Below are positions 33,381 to 42,603 of a DNA stretch of 64,000 nt, piece by piece. The first letter of the stretch is position 1, and every line of letters begins with the position of its first letter. Made by a program: the position numbers and the translations under genes. Source of the DNA: Methylobacterium sp. (GTDB taxonomy: Bacteria; Pseudomonadota; Alphaproteobacteria; Rhizobiales; Beijerinckiaceae); NCBI GenBank assembly GCA_013823325.1, contig PNLY01000014.1:18332-82331 (forward strand), read 5' to 3'. The notes beneath the pieces were generated by a model that worked only from the letters and a program-made list of their open reading frames with translations, made no database searches and was not told where the DNA came from.

Positions 33381-34415
33381 TTAAGACCGTCTTCGCTCGA
33401 CCAGCTTGTGGGGCAGAACGCGCTCGCGATCACCTCCCTCTCGGTCCTCCGCGATGAGTTCGGCCACCGCCTGGCCGAAGGTGCCGTAGGGTATCAGGAC
33501 GGAGGACAGCCACGGGGCGACCCAGTCGTTGAGCGGGTTGTCGTCGAAGCCATAGATTGGCAGGGAGACCGGGCGGGCGCTCTCTTCGATGAAGCGGTGC
33601 GCGCCGAAGGCGATCAGATCGCCGGTGCAGATCAGAGCGTCGTAGTCGGCGCCATCGCGTTGGAGCAGGCGGGCAGCGGCATAGCCGATCGCAAGATGCT
33701 CCTTCTCAGCGGGTCCCAGAACCAGGGACGGCGGGATCGGATGACCCGCCGCGGCAAAGCTCTCGACGATGGCTTCGACACGGGCCCGGGTCGCCGATGA
33801 GGCGAGGGGGGCGTGGATCAATGCCGGGTGCCTGATGCCATGGGCCAGCGCATGCGTGGCGACATCTCGCCCCGCCTGCACATTGTCGATGCCGACGAAG
33901 TCGCCATTCGGGTCGCCGGGGTCGCGGCGGTTGACGAAGATCAGGGGGGTAGGGCCGCCCCGCATCAGGTCCAGCATGGGGCTCGCCACCGCGCCGAGGA
34001 AGACGATCGCCCGGGCCTGCTGTGCTCGCATCTCGCGCAGATACTCGTCCTGCAGCTTCGGGTCGTCATGGGTGTCGCAGAGCACCATGACCAGCCCCTG
34101 CTGGCGCAGTGCCACTTCGGTCGAGGCGGCGATCGCCGCCATGGTCGGGTTGGCGAGGTTGGCGGCCAGCACGGCAACCAGCCGGCTTTGCCTCTGCCGC
34201 AGTGATTTGCCGGCACTCGAAGGGCGATAGTCGAGTTCGGCCACCGCCTGCCTGACCCTGGCGACCGTCTCGGCAGAGGCCTTGTTCGCGATGCCGTTCA
34301 GGACCCGGGAGACGGTCGCGATCGAGACACCGGCCCGCTCGGCCACATTGGCGATCGATGCCTGCTGGGCATCGGCCGGCTTGAGCGCCGTGCGCCGCAT
34401 CGTCATCGCCGTCAT
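33381..34415 (-). CDS. LacI-family transcriptional regulator
   Basis: This 344-residue repressor has an N-terminal LacI helix-turn-helix, ASIANVAERAGVSIATVSRVLNG, and hinge YRPSSAGKSLRQ. The periplasmic-binding-like sensor domain runs from LVAVLAANLANPTMAAIAA to the C-terminus and includes FVGIDNVQAGRDVATHAL and PIYGFDDNPLNDW. The end LPHKLVERRRS is close to the normal family end. It is divergent from the ABC/GH2 operon, and a perfect LacI-type palindrome lies between them. Several in-frame ATGs exist (34415, 34406, 34400); I chose the first after the operator. Confidence 0.92.
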   Translation of the reverse strand: MTAMTMRRTALKPADAQQASIANVAERAGVSIATVSRVLNGIANKASAETVARVRQAVAELDYRPSSAGKSLRQRQSRLVAVLAANLANPTMAAIAASTEVALRQQGLVMVLCDTHDDPKLQDEYLREMRAQQARAIVFLGAVASPMLDLMRGGPTPLIFVNRRDPGDPNGDFVGIDNVQAGRDVATHALAHGIRHPALIHAPLASSATRARVEAIVESFAAAGHPIPPSLVLGPAEKEHLAIGYAAARLLQRDGADYDALICTGDLIAFGAHRFIEESARPVSLPIYGFDDNPLNDWVAPWLSSVLIPYGTFGQAVAELIAEDREGGDRERVLPHKLVERRRS

Positions 34416-34475
34416 TCGGTCCAGGGCCACAAAAACACTTGCGCTTTTATAGCGAGAGGTCATAGGGTGCAGCAA

Positions 34476-34491
34476 GGGTAAACGTTTACCC
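34476..34491. promoter_or_regulatory. LacI-family operator
   Basis: GGGTAAACGTTTACCC is a perfect 16-base palindrome with the central CG typical of LacI/PurR-type sites. It lies in the divergent spacer between the LacI gene and the binding-protein gene at 34548. It probably mediates both autoregulation and repression of the sugar operon until the inducer sugar is present. Confidence 0.82.
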
Positions 34492-34547
34492 TCAACAAGA
34501 CAGCACAGCAGAAGAGCGCAGCCCAATAGCGTTCACGGGAGGAAGCC

Positions 34548-35831
34548 ATGAGGTTCTTGAAACGGATTGCCGCCGCCGCGGGTATCGTGATGGCGGGTGC
34601 GCTGCCCTCGGCCGCGCAGACGCTGACCGTCTGGCACGATCTCGGCGACAACGGCCTGAAATGGTTCGAGGCGATGTCCGCCGAATTCGCCAAGCAGCGG
34701 CCAGGCGTGACGGTGAAGTCGCTCAGCTACCCGACCGACCAGTGGTTCGGCCGTGTCATCAGCGCGCTGAACACCGATTCGGCGCCGGACCTGATCTACA
34801 ACAACTACGAGCGCGTCATCCGCATCCAGGATCAGACTGGCAAGGTCTCGGACCTCAAGCCGGTGCTTGGCAAGGTCACCGACAAGGCCTTCCTCACCGA
34901 CGACGATCTCAAGGTCGCGACCTACAAGGACCGGCAGATCATCATCCCGATCCAGCGCGTGCAGATGGGCTTCGGCGTGCGCAAGAGCTGGCTCGACAAG
35001 GTTGGCGAGACATTCCCCGAGACCTGGGAGGATGCCAAGCGCGTCGCTGGCAAGTTCCGCGACAATGATCCCGATGGCAACGGCAAGGCCGACACCTTCG
35101 GCTTCGCGCTCGAGGCGGCCAAGCCGCGCGATCTCATCCACATCCTCGATCTGTTCAGCTTCGGCACCGGCTTGCGCCACACGCTGATCGATCCCGCAGG
35201 CAACATCACCATCGACGAGCCGCGCCATGCGGCGGTGCTGGAGGAGTTCCTCAAGACCTATACGAGCTACAAATTCGTCGCGCCGGACACGATCAACCAC
35301 TCCTTCACCGAGATGTACCAGGTGATCGAGGGCGGCCGCGGCGGCATGTTCCGCGTCGGCGACTGGAATGTGAAGAAGTGGGACGGCGAGAAGGTCCTCA
35401 ACGGCGACTTCGTCGTCGGCAAATGGCCGAAATTCGCAGCCGACGAGACCAACTACGTCGTCATCGGCGGCATGCGCGGCATCGCCATCCCCGAGAACGC
35501 GCCCAACAAGGCACTGGCGCAGGACTTCGCCCAGTTCATGCTGAGCAAGGCGGCCCAGCAGGCCTCGCTCGACAATATCGGCGCGGCCGTGCGCGGTGAC
35601 CTCGACGTCGCCGCCCTGTCGCCGCGCTCGCAGTATTTCGCCAAGGCCGAGGCGCCGCTCATCGCCTATGATTTCCCCGAGGCGGTGCATCCCTTCTATC
35701 CGGAGCTCGAAGCGGCCTTCCACAAGAAGCTGCTCTCCGGCATCGCCAAGCCGCCGGCGGACTGGAAGCCGTTCATCGCCGAGACGGCCAGGGAGATGCG
35801 CGAGCTCGCGGCAAAGCTGAAGGCCAAATAG
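34548..35831 (+). CDS. Extracellular solute-binding protein, family 1 (sugar ABC importer)
   Basis: This 427-residue periplasmic protein has a signal peptide ending near PSAAQ (about residue 24). Mature features of family 1 sugar-binding proteins are LTVWHDLGDNGLKWFEAM, GVTVKSLSYPTDQWFGRVISALNTDSAPDLIYN, PETWEDAKRVAGKFRD and DGNGKADTFGFAL. It delivers an oligosaccharide or glycoside to the two permeases that follow. GGGAGGAAG before the ATG is a strong ribosome binding site. The GH2 enzyme in the same operon suggests a glucuronide, galactoside or related ligand. Confidence 0.92.
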   Translation: MRFLKRIAAAAGIVMAGALPSAAQTLTVWHDLGDNGLKWFEAMSAEFAKQRPGVTVKSLSYPTDQWFGRVISALNTDSAPDLIYNNYERVIRIQDQTGKVSDLKPVLGKVTDKAFLTDDDLKVATYKDRQIIIPIQRVQMGFGVRKSWLDKVGETFPETWEDAKRVAGKFRDNDPDGNGKADTFGFALEAAKPRDLIHILDLFSFGTGLRHTLIDPAGNITIDEPRHAAVLEEFLKTYTSYKFVAPDTINHSFTEMYQVIEGGRGGMFRVGDWNVKKWDGEKVLNGDFVVGKWPKFAADETNYVVIGGMRGIAIPENAPNKALAQDFAQFMLSKAAQQASLDNIGAAVRGDLDVAALSPRSQYFAKAEAPLIAYDFPEAVHPFYPELEAAFHKKLLSGIAKPPADWKPFIAETAREMRELAAKLKAK

Positions 35832-35905
35832 CCTTAAGCGATATCGCGATTGCGGGCTGCGCTGCGCGCGCCCGCGGACGAGCCTCTACCGGAAGGGCAG
35901 ACAGC

Positions 35906-36796
35906 ATGACCACGACCCTTGAAACGGTCTGGCATAACCGGATCTTCTATCTCTTCGTCCTGCCCTTCGCGGTGCTGACGATCCTGTTCGGCGTCTGGCC
36001 GATCGTGCTGTCGATCATGGTGTCGTTCACGGCATCGGCGACGGCGCTGCGGCCGAACCCGACCTATGTCGGCTTCGCCAATTACGCGGCGATCTTCGCC
36101 GACCCGGCCTTTCTGGCTTCGCTGCTGCGCACCTTCCTCTATACGGCGGTCGCCGTTGTGGTGAATATCGGCTTCGCCTTCGGCATGGCGGTGCTGATCG
36201 ACTCGCCGCTGCTGAGGCGCGGCGGCCTGCTTCTGCGCCTGGCGCTGTTCCTGCCGGTGGTGACGCCGGACGTCGCCGGTTATGTCGTCTGGCGCTGGCT
36301 CTACGACCGTTCCTTCGGCGCGATCAACGCGCTGTTCGACACCGTCGGCCTGCCGGCCTTCGCCGGGCTGACCACCGGACCGACGGCGATGATCTCGCTG
36401 CTGATCGCCGAGCTCTGGCACCATGCCGGCTTCTACATGCTGATCTTCCACGCCAACCTCGCCATCCGCGATCGGGCGCTGGAGGAAGCTGCGCATGTCG
36501 ACGGCGCCACGGCCTGGCAGCGCTGGCGCTATGTGATCCTGCCGCAGCTCAAGCCGGCCTTCATCATCAACACCGTCTATGCGCTGATCCAGTTCCTGAA
36601 GACCTTCACCGTCGTGGTGGTGATGACCAAGGGTGGGCCGAACGAGGCGACAAACTTCGTCTCCTACTACGCCTACCAGCTCTTCGATCAGGGCCGCTAT
36701 GGCGAGGCGACCGCGATGGCGAGCGTCCTCTTCCTGATCGTGATCGGCGTCTCCCTGACCATCTATCGCCTGGGCGACAGGGAGGCTGCGCGATGA
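35906..36796 (+). CDS. Sugar ABC transporter permease (MalF-type)
   Basis: This 296-residue inner-membrane permease has six predicted helices. The ATPase-contact EAA loop is ALEEAAHVDGATAWQRWRYVILPQLKPAF (about 190-218), with the EAA-x3-G pattern of MalF-type proteins. It overlaps the second permease by four bases. No ATPase gene occurs in the operon. Confidence 0.93.
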   Translation: MTTTLETVWHNRIFYLFVLPFAVLTILFGVWPIVLSIMVSFTASATALRPNPTYVGFANYAAIFADPAFLASLLRTFLYTAVAVVVNIGFAFGMAVLIDSPLLRRGGLLLRLALFLPVVTPDVAGYVVWRWLYDRSFGAINALFDTVGLPAFAGLTTGPTAMISLLIAELWHHAGFYMLIFHANLAIRDRALEEAAHVDGATAWQRWRYVILPQLKPAFIINTVYALIQFLKTFTVVVVMTKGGPNEATNFVSYYAYQLFDQGRYGEATAMASVLFLIVIGVSLTIYRLGDREAAR

Positions 36797-37647
36797 GTGC
36801 CGATGCGCAGATGACGCGGATCAGCCGGCCGCTCCAGATCGCGGCTTACGCCTTCGCCGCGCTGGTCGGGCTCGCTTTCCTCTACCCCTATTGGTGGATG
36901 CTGGTCAGCGCCTTCCGTTCGACGCGGGCGATCATGGACGATCCGCTGCGGCTGCTGCCGGAGACGCTGGACCTCTCGATCTTCACCGAGATCGCCAGCC
37001 TCGGCGGCGTTTCGCTGGCACGCTACATCGCCAATTCGCTGGCGATCACCACGGCCTCGACCGTCCTCAGCGTCGTCGTCACCGCGCTCGGCGCCTACGC
37101 GCTGACCCGCAAGCCGCAGCTGCCGGGCTTCACCGCTCTGCGCTACGGCTTCCTCGTCACCATCATGTACCCCTACATGCTGCTGGTGATCCCGGTCTAC
37201 CTGGTGATGTTCAAGCTCGGGCTGCTCGGTTCCTATGCCGGCATCGTGCTCTTCCTGGCGCTCGGACCGATCCAGTTCTTCCTGTTCGAGCAGTTCTTCC
37301 GGAAGATCCCGGGCGAGGTCATCGAGGCGGCGATCATCGACGGCGCCAACGAGGCGCAGATCCTGTTCCGCATCGTCCTGCCGATGGCGTCCTCGATCAC
37401 CGTGACGGTGGCGCTGATCACCTTCCTGCTCAACTGGGCGCAGTGGTTCCCGGTGCTGGTGATCTCGAAGACGCCGGACACCTACACGCTCCCGGTGGCG
37501 CTGCTGTCGATGAACACCGAGCTGGGCGCGAATTTCCAGGGAATCATGGCGCTCGCCGTGATCACCACCCTGCCGGTGGCAGGGCTGTTCCTGCTCGCCC
37601 AGAAGCGGGTGATGGCGGGCATGGCGAGCGGGGCAGTCAAGGGATGA
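36793..37647 (+). CDS. Sugar ABC transporter permease (MalG-type)
   Basis: This 284-residue second permease of the importer has MalG-type landmarks: FLYPYWWMLVSAFRST near the N-terminus, ARYIANSLAITTASTVLSVVVTALGAYALTR, and the EAA loop GEVIEAAIIDGANEAQILFRIVLPM. It is translationally coupled to the MalF-type gene and to the next gene by four-base overlaps. The importer must borrow an ATPase encoded elsewhere. Confidence 0.93.
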   Translation: MSADAQMTRISRPLQIAAYAFAALVGLAFLYPYWWMLVSAFRSTRAIMDDPLRLLPETLDLSIFTEIASLGGVSLARYIANSLAITTASTVLSVVVTALGAYALTRKPQLPGFTALRYGFLVTIMYPYMLLVIPVYLVMFKLGLLGSYAGIVLFLALGPIQFFLFEQFFRKIPGEVIEAAIIDGANEAQILFRIVLPMASSITVTVALITFLLNWAQWFPVLVISKTPDTYTLPVALLSMNTELGANFQGIMALAVITTLPVAGLFLLAQKRVMAGMASGAVKG

Positions 37648-38789
37648 GCCTGATGTACGATGCGATATCGCAGACCGACCGGGCGGCGGCGATCGAGACC
37701 GCAAGGCAACGCTCGCTCGCCTGGCTCGCCGCGATGCAGGTGCCGGGCGCGCCGCGCGGCGTCATGCGCATCTCGGCGGCGCAGGATCATGCGCGCTGGC
37801 CGGGCGTCAGCCTCTACGGCACCTATAACGGCATCATGTGCCTCGATTTGATCGGGGGGCTAGACAGCTTCTCCGAGGCCGAGCGCGCCGCGCTCGTCGC
37901 CTGGCTCGAAGAGCACCGCCGCCTCGACGGCATCGTTCGCGTGCCCGGCATGACCGGCGAAGCCGTGTTCAAGAAGCCGGATCGCGACGAGACCTGGCGC
38001 TATATCGACTTCCACGTCACCAACTACACGCTCGGCGCCATCGATGCGCTGGAGCCGGGCCGGCGCCCGAACCTGACCTTCGCCAGGCCCTTCCTCGATC
38101 CGTTGAAGCTCAAGGCCTGGCTCGCCGATCGCGATCTCAACGACCCCTGGCAGGAAGGCAACAACATCGTCAATCTGGCGAGCTTCTTCCTGCTGCTGCG
38201 GCGGGACGGGGACGCCGCGATGCGGGCGCGCGTCGATGGCGCGCTCGAGATCCTCTATGGCTGGCACGACCGTAACCGCGAGCCGAGCACCGGGTTCTGG
38301 GGCGTTGGCCAGCTCTCTGACTCGACGCGCCTGCTGCACGCCTTCGCCGGCTCGATGCACAATTTCCATATCTGGTACCATGAGGGCCGCATCCCGGCCG
38401 CCTTCGACCGCTCGGTCGACTATGTGCTGTCGCTGCCGCCGCGCGTCGATTCCGCCTGCATCGACGTCGACGCCGTCGATGTCCTTGTCCATGGCCTCGC
38501 CTTGCTCGACCATCGCCGTGACGAGATCCGCCAGTGGCTGTCGAGCCTGCTCGACGCGCTCCTCGCCGATCAGAACGCCGATGGCGGCTTCTGCGATGTC
38601 CGCACCGGCATCCGCCGCCAGGACGGCTGGGTGAAGGGCTATGAGGAGCCGCAAGGGCTCTCCAACGGCTTCGCGACCTGGTTCCGCTGGATCGCGATCG
38701 CGATGATCGCCGATGTGCTGTTTCCGGGCCGCTGGAGCTGGCGCTTCCGCCGGATGATCGGCATCGGCTACCGGCTCGGAGCAGGATGA
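37644..38789 (+). CDS. Uncharacterised protein, possible alpha/alpha-barrel carbohydrate enzyme
   Basis: This 381-residue protein has no signal peptide, so it is probably cytoplasmic. Helical repeats around WYHEGRIPAAFDRSVDYVLSL, DAVDVLVHGLALLDHRRDEI and LLADQNADGGFCDVRTG give an alpha/alpha-toroid impression. The QNADGGF motif is shared with terpene-cyclase and prenyltransferase repeats. The region YGTYNGIMCLDLIGGLD and several conserved-looking acidic and tryptophan positions suggest an active protein. I cannot assign a family. Tight coupling between the sugar permease and the GH2 gene argues for a role in carbohydrate breakdown. Confidence 0.6.
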   Translation: MSLMYDAISQTDRAAAIETARQRSLAWLAAMQVPGAPRGVMRISAAQDHARWPGVSLYGTYNGIMCLDLIGGLDSFSEAERAALVAWLEEHRRLDGIVRVPGMTGEAVFKKPDRDETWRYIDFHVTNYTLGAIDALEPGRRPNLTFARPFLDPLKLKAWLADRDLNDPWQEGNNIVNLASFFLLLRRDGDAAMRARVDGALEILYGWHDRNREPSTGFWGVGQLSDSTRLLHAFAGSMHNFHIWYHEGRIPAAFDRSVDYVLSLPPRVDSACIDVDAVDVLVHGLALLDHRRDEIRQWLSSLLDALLADQNADGGFCDVRTGIRRQDGWVKGYEEPQGLSNGFATWFRWIAIAMIADVLFPGRWSWRFRRMIGIGYRLGAG

Positions 38790-40558
38790 TGGCCGCGGAC
38801 GATCCCTTCCATCATCTCCACGACGAAGACTATGCCCGGCCTTATCTTTCCGGGCTCGTCGGAGCCGAGACCTATGTGCCTGTCAACGGCCGGCCGGTGC
38901 TGTCGCTCGCCGGCGACTGGCGCCTCACGCTCGACCTCTTCGACGAGGGCCTGCGCCAGAGATGGTTCGCGCTCGACGAGACGCCGCCTTCGCAATGGCC
39001 CCAGCCGCGCGATTACGAGATCGAGGCGGGCGAGCTCGTGCCGGTCCCGTCCTGCTGGAACCTGCTCAAGCCGGAATGGACCTATTTCGAGGGCGCCGCC
39101 TGGTACACGCGCCATCTCGACTGGCTGCGCGGCCCCGCCGGGGAGCGGGCGATCCTCAACATCGGCGCGGCCAACTATGCGGCTTTCATCTTCGTCAACG
39201 GCCGTTATGTCGGCGGCCATCGCGGCGGCTCGACGCCGTTCAGTCTCGATGTGACGGATGTCCTGCAGGACGGCCGCAACCGCCTGCAGGTCATGGTCGA
39301 GAACCGGCGCTCCCCGGTCCGCGTGCCGATGCAGCATATCGACTGGTTCAACTATGGCGGGCTCTATCGCGAGATCTCGCTGATGCGCCTGCCGGCGGCG
39401 TTCATCCGCGAGGCGCGCGCCGTGCTGCTGCCCGGGGGACGAGAGGCCCGGTTCGCGATCGTCCTGTCCGAGGCGGTCGATACGACCGCGCAGGTCGATG
39501 TTCCCGAGCTCGGCCTATCGCTCTCCGTCCTCATCCGCGGCGGCAGAGGTGAAGCGAAGATACCCTTTGCCGGGCGGACATGGTCGCCCGAGGCGCCCCG
39601 GCTCTACAATGTCCGGTTTTCCTGCGGCGCGGACCAGGTCGACGAGCGCATCGGCTTCCGAACGGTCGAGGCCCGCGGCACCGAGATTCTGCTGAACGGG
39701 GAAACGCTTCGTCTCAAGGGCGTCTGCGTCCACGAGGATGACCTGGCGCTCGGCAAGGTGTCCACCGAAGCGGATGTGCGCCGTCGCTTCCGCCATGTCA
39801 AAGAGCTCGGCGGCAATTTCCTGCGCCTGTCGCATTACCCGCACCATGAGCATGTCGCGCGGATCGCCGACGAGATGGGGCTGCTGCTCTGGGCCGAAAT
39901 CCCGGTCTACTGGGCGATCGCCTTCGACAATCCCGACACCTATGTCGATGCCGAGAACCAGCTGCGCGAGCTGGTCGCCCGCGACATCAACCGCGCCAGC
40001 GTGATCCTTTGGGGCGTCGGCAACGAGAACGCCGACACCGATGCGCGCCTCTCCTTCATGGCGCGGCTCGCACAGGCCGCCAGACGCGCTGATCCGACCC
40101 GCCTGGTCGGCGCCGCCTGTCTGATCAACCGCGAGACCTTCGCGATCGAGGACCGGCTCGCCGAACATCTCGATGTGATCGGACTCAACGAGTATTTCGG
40201 CTGGTACGAGCCCGATTTCTCCGGGCTCGACCGCCTGCTCGCCAATTCGGACCCGGGCAAGCCGGTGATCGTCTCGGAGACCGGCGCCGATGCTCTGCCC
40301 GGCCACAGGGGCGCCGGCCGCGTCCTCTTCACCGAGGATTGGCAGGCCGAGTTCTATCGTCAGCAGGTCAGGCGCCTGGCTGCGACACCCTATGTCGCCG
40401 GGATCGCCGCCTGGTTGCTCTACGATTTCCGGACTGAGCGCCGCCAGACCCGCTTCCAGAAGGGATTCAATCGGAAAGGCCTGATCGCCGAGGACAAGAC
40501 GACCCGCAAGCTGGCCTTCTGGGCGCTCTCGGAACTCTTCGCCGAATGGCGGTCCTGA
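38786..40558 (+). CDS. Glycoside hydrolase family 2 (beta-glucuronidase/galactosidase-like)
   Basis: This 590-residue retaining glycosidase is probably cytoplasmic, with no signal peptide. Domains in order are a jelly-roll N-terminal domain (about 25-200, with VPVPSCWN and AWYTRHLDW), an immunoglobulin-like domain (about 205-295), and a TIM barrel (about 300-590). The acid/base glutamate is E414 in WGVGNEN, and the nucleophile is E498 in VIVSETGAD. LSHYPHHEH is the typical barrel strand. It would hydrolyse the imported glycoside. Length is like bacterial beta-glucuronidases, but glucuronide specificity is not proven. Confidence 0.92.
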   Translation: MMAADDPFHHLHDEDYARPYLSGLVGAETYVPVNGRPVLSLAGDWRLTLDLFDEGLRQRWFALDETPPSQWPQPRDYEIEAGELVPVPSCWNLLKPEWTYFEGAAWYTRHLDWLRGPAGERAILNIGAANYAAFIFVNGRYVGGHRGGSTPFSLDVTDVLQDGRNRLQVMVENRRSPVRVPMQHIDWFNYGGLYREISLMRLPAAFIREARAVLLPGGREARFAIVLSEAVDTTAQVDVPELGLSLSVLIRGGRGEAKIPFAGRTWSPEAPRLYNVRFSCGADQVDERIGFRTVEARGTEILLNGETLRLKGVCVHEDDLALGKVSTEADVRRRFRHVKELGGNFLRLSHYPHHEHVARIADEMGLLLWAEIPVYWAIAFDNPDTYVDAENQLRELVARDINRASVILWGVGNENADTDARLSFMARLAQAARRADPTRLVGAACLINRETFAIEDRLAEHLDVIGLNEYFGWYEPDFSGLDRLLANSDPGKPVIVSETGADALPGHRGAGRVLFTEDWQAEFYRQQVRRLAATPYVAGIAAWLLYDFRTERRQTRFQKGFNRKGLIAEDKTTRKLAFWALSELFAEWRS

Positions 40559-40664
40559 TTCAGTCGATGGAATGCCGTAAGGTGACCTGAGCCCTTAAAA
40601 CAGGATCGCTTGGAGCTGGAGTTTTCCGCATCGTTTCCCTTGCCGGGAGGAGCGGACGACGATG

Positions 40665-41245
40665 AAGGTGAAGAGCCCCGAGTTTCGTAGACGCCATCGG
40701 ACTACTATTGTGCCGCCGTTCGAACTCGACGGGTGACAGCATCCCGTTCCTGACGTGCTTGCGCTTCGGGTTGTGGAACATCTCGATGTCGTCGAACACG
40801 TCCTGCCTTGCCTTTTCGCGCATCCGATAGGTCTTGCGGCGGATTTGCTCGCGCTTGAGCAGGTTGAAGAAGCTCTCTGCCACGTTGAAGAAGCTCTCTG
40901 CCACGGCGTTGGCAGTTCCCGCGTCGGCTCATCGAATGCTCAAGATTGTAGTGCTTCAGGAAGGCTGCGCCATCCATGCTGGTGGACTGGGAGCCTTGAT
41001 CCGCGCCAGCTCCCCGTTCAGACGGCGGATCTCCGCAGCCTGGTCGACACCAGCGGGGGGCGGTGGCTTCGAGAACTTCCGCTTCCGGGCGTAAAGCGAG
41101 TGCTGACCAATCCCGAGCCGCTTGGACACCTCCGCAACCGGATAGCGTCGCTCGGGAGCCTGCGCGCCCGTGTCACGGTTGAAATCATCCCTCTAATGAC
41201 CGGCCCCATCATGGCCTCCTTGCCTCAAAATTGGGAAGAAGGCGC
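40665..41245 (-). mobile_element. IS3-family insertion sequence remnant
   Basis: On the minus strand from about 41200 the orfA-type sequence reads RRYPVAEVSKRLGIGQHSLYARKRKF, then EIRRLNGELARIKA. It jumps without a gap into late orfB sequence, MDGAAFLKHYNLEHSMSRRGNC, followed in another frame by ESFFNLLKREQIRRKTY, then MFHNPKRKHVRNGMLSPVEFER. Most of orfB, including the DDE core, is deleted, and frames are disrupted, so the element is dead. It separates the GH2 operon from the DUF6894/Crp region. Confidence 0.8.
40864..40905. repeat. 21-base tandem duplication inside the IS remnant
   Basis: TTGAAGAAGCTCTCTGCCACG occurs twice head to tail (40864-40884 and 40885-40905). In the transposase frame this doubles the NVAESFF segment, giving NVAESFFNVAESFFNLLK. 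It probably arose by replication slippage after the element decayed. Confidence 0.85.
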
Positions 41246-41268
41246 CCACAAATCCAGGGGCTATTCAA

Positions 41269-41496
41269 TCAGTGACCGTCGAGATGCAAGGTCACTTCGT
41301 AGATCTCTGCTCCGGCCGAGTCCTTTACGACGACCGCAAGCTCCATGTGATCACCATTTGGGAGCTTTTCGCGATTCAGACCGGAAAGAAGCTCTTTCGC
41401 AGCATTCTTGGCGGCCTGGTCATTGGGCAGCTCAGTGCCCTCGTCGTCCATTTCGATATGGTCGCCATCGCGCGTGTGGAAGAAATACCGGGGCAT
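41269..41496 (-). CDS. DUF6894 family small protein
   Basis: This 75-residue acidic protein begins MPRYFFHTRDGDHIEMDDEGTELPNDQAAKNAA and ends VTLHLDGH, the pattern of small DUF6894 proteins widespread in Hyphomicrobiales. Function is unknown; the family is often linked to stress. ATG 41496 is the natural family start; the TTG nine bases upstream is discarded. Upstream, GGAAC-N16-CATT resembles an EcfG-type general-stress promoter but with a poor -10. Confidence 0.75.
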   Translation of the reverse strand: MPRYFFHTRDGDHIEMDDEGTELPNDQAAKNAAKELLSGLNREKLPNGDHMELAVVVKDSAGAEIYEVTLHLDGH

Positions 41497-41538
41497 GTCT
41501 GTCAAATGCGTCTCGCCCTCTGGTGTTCCAGACGCGCC

Positions 41539-42279
41539 TCACTTTTTAGAGTTGGCGTCGCGCAGATGGAGATAATCAGGGTCGAATTCAGCCAGTTTGC
41601 ACAGGCCTTTCCAGTCCAGGATGGTCAGCTTGTTTGACCGCACGCGCACGAGCCCGGCCTGTCGGATCTCTCGCAGCTTCTTGTTCATGTGAACGGTGGA
41701 GAGCCCGAGCGCATCGGCGATTTCGGGCTGCGTCAGTGGTAGTTCGCAGGTCCTGCCGTCGGATAGGCCGATCGCGGTCATCTTGGTGATGAACTCGCAG
41801 AATAGATGGGCGATACGGCTCGGCGCCGAGCGCCGGCCAATTCCAACCATCCATTCCCGGTAGATGGCGGCTTCCACCAGTGTCTCGCGCCAGAACGCTT
41901 CAGCAATCCGGTAGTAGGAGCGCGTCAGGGCGCGGACCGCCTCGTGAGGAATGAACCCGACGGTCGCAGCCGTGAGCGTTCCCAGATTGTGATCCATCTG
42001 CTCGATGAGGAGCGAATGGATATCGGGGATGTCGCCGGGAAGGTGCAAGGACAGGATCTGGCGCTGCCCGTCGCCGACGATCTTGTAGCGGCAGACCAGC
42101 CCTTCGGCGACGAGGCAGCATTGCTTCGTGCGCTCCCCCTCGCTGACGATGTCGTGCCCGCTCTCGAAATGCTTGAGGATCAGCGGCAGCCGGAGCAGAT
42201 GGTCTCGCTCCTCGGGCTGCAAGGGCGAGCTCGTCTCAAGCTTCCGAACGAGTCCGTGAAGATAATGGTCCTTGTCCAT
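41539..42279 (-). CDS. Crp/Fnr-family transcriptional regulator
   Basis: This 246-residue regulator has an N-terminal cyclic-nucleotide-binding-like beta roll (about 30-125, with ESGHDIVSEGERTKQCCLVAEGLVCRYK) and a C-terminal winged helix (about 150-225). The recognition region is LTQPEIADALGLSTVHMNKKLREIRQ. There is no N-terminal cysteine cluster of the Fnr oxygen-sensing type. This form (YLHGLVRKLE start, YREWMVGIGRR) is common in rhizobia, often without a known ligand. Targets unknown. Confidence 0.9.
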   Translation of the reverse strand: MDKDHYLHGLVRKLETSSPLQPEERDHLLRLPLILKHFESGHDIVSEGERTKQCCLVAEGLVCRYKIVGDGQRQILSLHLPGDIPDIHSLLIEQMDHNLGTLTAATVGFIPHEAVRALTRSYYRIAEAFWRETLVEAAIYREWMVGIGRRSAPSRIAHLFCEFITKMTAIGLSDGRTCELPLTQPEIADALGLSTVHMNKKLREIRQAGLVRVRSNKLTILDWKGLCKLAEFDPDYLHLRDANSKK

Positions 42280-42291
42280 CAGCTCTCAATC

Positions 42292-42603
42292 TCACGCATC
42301 AGGATCCACGGTATCAGCCATCGCGTCCTTTTTCGCTTGCGGCAGCAGCGTCATCAGAAGGATGAAGGACGCAAGCAGAAGGCAGATGCTATTGGTCACG
42401 ATCAAAGGCCACTCGCCGAGCCCGATCCCGTAGAGGGTCCAAAGTGCGAAACCGGCGACGGTGAAGCTATACATCACAGGCGAGATTGAGCTGGTGTCGC
42501 GGCTTTTGACGATGCGCCAAGCCTGCGGCACGAAGCTGACCATCGAGCAAAGCGCGGCAATGGCGCCCGCGGCTGTTGTCCAGGCCATCGTCATGTCACG
42601 CAT
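42292..42603 (-). CDS. SemiSWEET-type sugar transporter (PQ-loop/MtN3 repeat)
   Basis: This membrane protein of about 103 residues has three helices, a single MtN3/PQ-loop unit that dimerises to form a sugar pore. Landmarks are AAGAIAALCSMVSFVPQAWRIV, SRDTSSISPVMYSFTVAGFALWTLYG and WPLIVTNSICLLLASFILLM. The PQ pair is in FVPQAW. Start 42603 (MRDMTMAW) is preferred to the longer reading; 42594 is an alternative. It follows the Crp/Fnr gene region on the same strand. Confidence 0.82.
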   Translation of the reverse strand: MRDMTMAWTTAAGAIAALCSMVSFVPQAWRIVKSRDTSSISPVMYSFTVAGFALWTLYGIGLGEWPLIVTNSICLLLASFILLMTLLPQAKKDAMADTVDPDA

